DNA of 14,954 nucleotides from NCBI GenBank assembly GCA_036454645.1, contig JAZHSQ010000047.1, forward strand, positions 1-14,954, read 5' to 3'. The position numbers and the translations under genes are program-made. The notes beneath the pieces were generated by a model, which saw only the letters and a list, made by a program, of their open reading frames with translations, was not told the origin of the DNA and ran no database searches. The DNA is from Olsenella_K sp036454645. Lineage in GTDB: Bacteria; Actinomycetota; Coriobacteriia; Coriobacteriales; Atopobiaceae. Shown here one piece after another: positions 12,529 through 14,954 of the stretch; positions within the stretch are counted from its first letter, which is position 1; each line of letters starts with the position of its first letter.

Positions 12529-13527
12529 CTACGCGCGGCGTGGCCCGCGGCGCTCCTCGGCCTTGACGGCGTCCCAGAGCTCGTTCAGGCGCGCGGTGGG
12601 GAGCCCCTCGAGCTCCTCGCCGCCCTCGCGCGCGAGCTCCTCCATCCTGGCCCAGCGGCGGCGGAACTTGCGGTTGGAGCGCTCGAGCGCCTCCTCCGCG
12701 TCGACGTGCTGCATGCGCGCGACGTTGACCAGGGCGAACAGCAGATCGCCGAACTCCTCCGAGGCCTCCTCGCTGCCCGGCTCCTCTGCCTCGAACTCCG
12801 CGCGCTCCTCGGCCACCTTGTCCCAGACGCCCGAGACGTCCGGCCAGTCGAAGCCGGCCTTCGCGGCGCGCTTGGAGATCTTCTGGGCCTGCATGAGCGC
12901 CGGCAGCGACCGCGGTATGGAGTCGAGAAGCCCGTCCGGCTCGCCGCCCTCTCCCGCGGCAGCGCGCTCGGCCCGCTTGACCTCGTCCCAGATGCCCTCG
13001 ACCTCGCCCGCCGAGCCCGCCGCAGGGGCCGCGGCGCCCGCGGCGTCGGTGGCCTCGACGGCCCCTCCGCCCGCGGCCGGGGCCGGCCCGAAGACGTGGG
13101 GGTGGCGGCGGATGAGCTTCTCGTCGAGGCCACGGCACACGTCGTCGACGTCGAAGGAGCCCTCGTCGGCGGCAATCTGCGCCTGCAGCAGGATCTGCTC
13201 GAGGAGGTCGCCGAGCTCCTCGCACAGGTGCGCGTCGTCGCCCTCGACGATGGCGTCCAGGGCCTCGTAGGCCTCGCCGACGAGGTCGCGCGCGATGGAG
13301 CCGTGGGTCTGCGCCCTGTCCCAGGGGCAGCCGTCGGGCTGGCGCAGGCGCCAGACCATGCGGACGACGCGCTCGAACTGCTCGTGGCGCCCGGGCGCCC
13401 CCTTGCGGGCCAGCGTCTGCCGGTCGATCCCCTCGGCCCTGAGCCCGGCCGCCGTCGCCTCCGTGGCGGCCGCGTCCCTCTCGCCCGCCGCGCCTGCCGC
13501 CGCCGCGTCCCTCTCTCCCTCGAACAC
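12529..13527 (-). CDS. mazG: Nucleoside triphosphate pyrophosphohydrolase MazG
   Basis: MazG hydrolyses (d)NTPs to monophosphate and pyrophosphate and has been linked to lowering ppGpp stress signalling. The 332-residue product has both MazG domains. In the first, the FERVVRMVWRLRQPDGCPWD opening (Cys67) is followed by GEAYEALDAI and CEELGDLL (E103, E104, D107) and RRHPHVFG. In the second, IWDEVKRAE and KISKRAAKAGFDWPD lead to SEEFGDLLFALVN (E257, E258, D261) and RKFRRRW. An Ala/Gly-rich linker of about 30 residues separates the domains, longer than usual. Start: a GTG at 13525-13527 with GGAGG five nt ahead, or a TTG four codons earlier with AGGAG eight nt ahead; I prefer the GTG. No ATG fits this frame near the domain. 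Its neighbours mfd, DivIC/FtsB-like and ppx fit the actinobacterial order. Confidence 0.93.
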   Translation of the reverse strand: MFEGERDAAAAGAAGERDAAATEATAAGLRAEGIDRQTLARKGAPGRHEQFERVVRMVWRLRQPDGCPWDRAQTHGSIARDLVGEAYEALDAIVEGDDAHLCEELGDLLEQILLQAQIAADEGSFDVDDVCRGLDEKLIRRHPHVFGPAPAAGGGAVEATDAAGAAAPAAGSAGEVEGIWDEVKRAERAAAGEGGEPDGLLDSIPRSLPALMQAQKISKRAAKAGFDWPDVSGVWDKVAEERAEFEAEEPGSEEASEEFGDLLFALVNVARMQHVDAEEALERSNRKFRRRWARMEELAREGGEELEGLPTARLNELWDAVKAEERRGPRRA

Positions 13528-13566
13528 GTCTGCCTCCAAAGCTCCGACTCCTGCATGCAGCCTAGC

Positions 13567-13604
13567 GCGACGCCCGCGGTGCGGCGCCCCCGGCGGGGCG
13601 TCGC
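13567..13604. repeat. Inverted repeat between the oxidoreductase gene and mazG
   Basis: Perfect 9-bp arms: GCGACGCCC (13567-13575) and its complement (13596-13604), with a further GC-rich hairpin in the loop. It follows the oxidoreductase stop by about 12 nt. There is no T-run, so terminator function is uncertain. Confidence 0.45.
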
Positions 13605-13616
13605 CTCCCGCGGCTC

Positions 13617-14639
13617 CTAGCGCGCCGCGAGCTCCTCCGGGTAGGAGAAGCCCCAGTCGCGCCTCAGCCTCGTCATGACCTCCATGACGTCGGCGGAGGT
13701 CTCGATCTGGGCCGCCGCCTCCTCGTCGCCTGCCACCGCGGCCTCGAGGTCGTCCATCACGTAGCCGAGGGCTCGCTCGCGCTCGCCGGCGCGGACCTCC
13801 TCCACGCGCCCGTCGGCGGTCCAGACCACCTTGGCGGCGTCGGCGCGAGGGTACTCCATGACCTCCAGGTAGGCGGCGTCGGCGCTGACCATGGCGCGCT
13901 TCGGCTGCTTGGAGTGCAGGGTGAGCGAGAGGACCACCATCTGGCCCTCGGCGTTGCGCATGAGGATGCCGTCCGTCTCGTCCACGCCGGTCGGCGCCGG
14001 GTTCATGAGGCTCGCGAGCTCGGTGGGGCTGCTCTCGAGGAAGAGGCGCGCCAGCGTGATGGAGTAGACGCCGATGTCGAGCAGGGCGCCGCCGGCGAGG
14101 GCGGGGTTGAAGAAGCGGTTGCGCATGTCGTAGTCCTTGTAGGACCCGAAGTTCTCCTGCACGAGGTTGACGCGGCCGAAGTCGCCCGCCTGCGCGCGGC
14201 GGCGGAGCTCCTTGTAGAGGGGCATGTGCAGCACCGTGCAGGCGTCCACCAGCTGCACGCCCGCGTCCGCGGCGAGCGCGCGGGCCTCCGCGAGCTCGTC
14301 GGAGTTGAGCGTGATGGACTTCTCGCACAGCACGTGCTTGCCGGCCGCGAGCGCCTGGCGCAGGTAGGTGATGTGGGTGTTGTGCGGCGTCGTGAGGTAG
14401 ATGGCGTCCACGTCGGGCGACGCGACGAGCTCGTCGATCGTGTCGTAGACGCGCCGCACGCCGTAGCGCTCGCCGAAGGCCACGGCCTTCTCGTGCGTGC
14501 GGTTGGCGACGCCGTCGAGCGCGCGGCCCTCGCGCGCGAGCGTCTGCGCCATCTCGTTGGCGATGACCCCGCAGCCGATCACGCCCCAGCGCAGGTGCGG
14601 CGCCCTCGTGCCGGACTCGCTCGCAGCCGTTACGACCAT
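13617..14639 (-). CDS. Gfo/Idh/MocA family oxidoreductase
   Basis: A 340-residue NAD(P)-dependent dehydrogenase of the glucose-fructose oxidoreductase family; the substrate is probably a sugar, inositol or a related polyol but cannot be told from sequence. The Rossmann loop GVIGCGVIA is at residues 19-27, and YLTTPHNTH is the usual strand before the cofactor site. The catalytic-lysine motif reads CEKS (E106-K107-S108) where most members have EKP. The C-terminal half has GGALLDIGVY, the segment that shapes the active site. The ATG at 14637-14639 follows GGGAGG. The gene sits between mfd and mazG, which are often close neighbours elsewhere, and has no obvious functional link to either. It may be an insertion into the cluster. 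The sequence resembles dihydrodiol-dehydrogenase-like members most, at low certainty. Confidence 0.9.
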   Translation of the reverse strand: MVVTAASESGTRAPHLRWGVIGCGVIANEMAQTLAREGRALDGVANRTHEKAVAFGERYGVRRVYDTIDELVASPDVDAIYLTTPHNTHITYLRQALAAGKHVLCEKSITLNSDELAEARALAADAGVQLVDACTVLHMPLYKELRRRAQAGDFGRVNLVQENFGSYKDYDMRNRFFNPALAGGALLDIGVYSITLARLFLESSPTELASLMNPAPTGVDETDGILMRNAEGQMVVLSLTLHSKQPKRAMVSADAAYLEVMEYPRADAAKVVWTADGRVEEVRAGERERALGYVMDDLEAAVAGDEEAAAQIETSADVMEVMTRLRRDWGFSYPEELAAR

Positions 14640-14660
14640 GGTCTGGCCTCCCTCGTCCCT

Positions 14661-14716
14661 GTGCCGGCGTCCCGGCACGCCTCGTGGCCGGGCGACAAGG
14701 ACCCGCCGTCCCGGCC
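14661..14716. repeat. Two hairpins between mfd and the oxidoreductase gene
   Basis: GTGCCGG (14661-14667) pairs with CCGGCAC (14672-14678), just upstream of the oxidoreductase ribosome-binding site. GGCCGGG (14686-14692) pairs with CCCGGCC (14710-14716), just after the mfd stop. The latter may act as a terminator, but neither has a T-run. Confidence 0.4.
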
Positions 14717-14726
14717 GCCCCGCCGC

Positions 14727-14954
14727 CTACTCGTCCTCGTCGTCCCCGCCGACCTCCTCGAGCACGGCGAGGGCCGCTATCACCGGCCCCTCCTTGCCCG
14801 CGCTGAAGGGGTAGGCGAGCTTCCTGGTCTTGGGGTACACGATAGCGCGCCTCTGCTTGAGCTTGCGCGCGACGTCGCGCGGTACGTCGATCCCCTGGTA
14901 GACGAGCCTGCCGCCCGTGAGCGAGACCGAGGTGACCCCGAGGCGCCCGCAGCG
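14727..14954 (-). CDS. mfd: C-terminal end of transcription-repair coupling factor (partial)
   Basis: The last 75 codons of a minus-strand gene that continues beyond the right edge. The readable part (RLGVTSVSLTGGRLVYQGID, then AIVYPKTRKLAYPF and a Glu/Asp-rich tail) resembles the small C-terminal regulatory domain of Mfd, the ATPase that removes stalled RNA polymerase and recruits UvrA. It contains no helicase motif, so the call rests on weak domain resemblance and on position: mfd is the usual upstream neighbour of mazG in actinobacteria. The frame ends in TAG at 14727-14729. Another protein with a similar C-terminal domain cannot be excluded. Confidence 0.6.
   Translation of the reverse strand, partial: RCGRLGVTSVSLTGGRLVYQGIDVPRDVARKLKQRRAIVYPKTRKLAYPFSAGKEGPVIAALAVLEEVGGDDEDE

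Noticed and set aside
692..14328. A defence, toxin-antitoxin or mobile system anywhere in the window
   Set aside because: No transposase, integrase, nuclease, helicase-like or toxin-like motif was found in any credible gene.

Overview
The window is chromosomal DNA with very high GC content from an actinobacterium, most likely class Coriobacteriia (an Olsenella/Atopobiaceae-like organism). This is inferred from three things: extreme GC and C/G-ended codons; a Firmicutes-like Veg protein and a Lys-type MurE; and an actinobacterial-style cluster of mfd, mazG, a DivIC/FtsB-like gene and a ppx/gppA gene. Most of it is housekeeping DNA. There is no CRISPR array, insertion sequence, phage module, toxin-antitoxin pair or recognisable defence system.

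Left part (1-5900): a 5'-truncated NAD(P)H-binding Rossmann gene remnant, a structured AT-richer intergenic stretch and a tRNA-Pro(CGG) gene lie on the minus strand behind the isoprenoid kinase gene ispE and veg. A divergent intergenic region of about 310 bp separates veg from a plus-strand M24 Xaa-Pro peptidase gene. That gene converges on nagB (glucosamine-6-phosphate deaminase) across a perfect 16-bp hairpin. Next on the minus strand is the pair rph-rdgB (RNase PH and XTP/dITP pyrophosphatase), preceded by tRNA-Val(TAC).

Middle part (6000-10100): a plus-strand block holds a stand-alone MurE whose motifs match the L-lysine-adding type, with a -10 box only 7 nt from its ATG. It is followed by two unrecognised helical-repeat proteins that overlap by ATGA and are paralogues of each other, and then tRNA-Glu(TTC). 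That tRNA converges on a minus-strand tRNA-Leu(TAA) across a bidirectional terminator.

Right part (10260-14954): the minus-strand series mfd (C-terminal end only), a Gfo/Idh/MocA oxidoreductase, mazG, a DivIC/FtsB-like septum protein and a Ppx/GppA phosphatase. The last three carry Ala/Gly/Pro-rich insertions. The most striking is ten in-register hexapeptides in the septum protein.

The parts most worth following up are the paralogous helical-repeat pair, the hexapeptide stalk of the septum protein, the shared TGnTAnnnT promoter style of the tRNA genes with a leaderless-looking murE, and the structured stretch beside tRNA-Pro. I found no convincing new multi-gene system.
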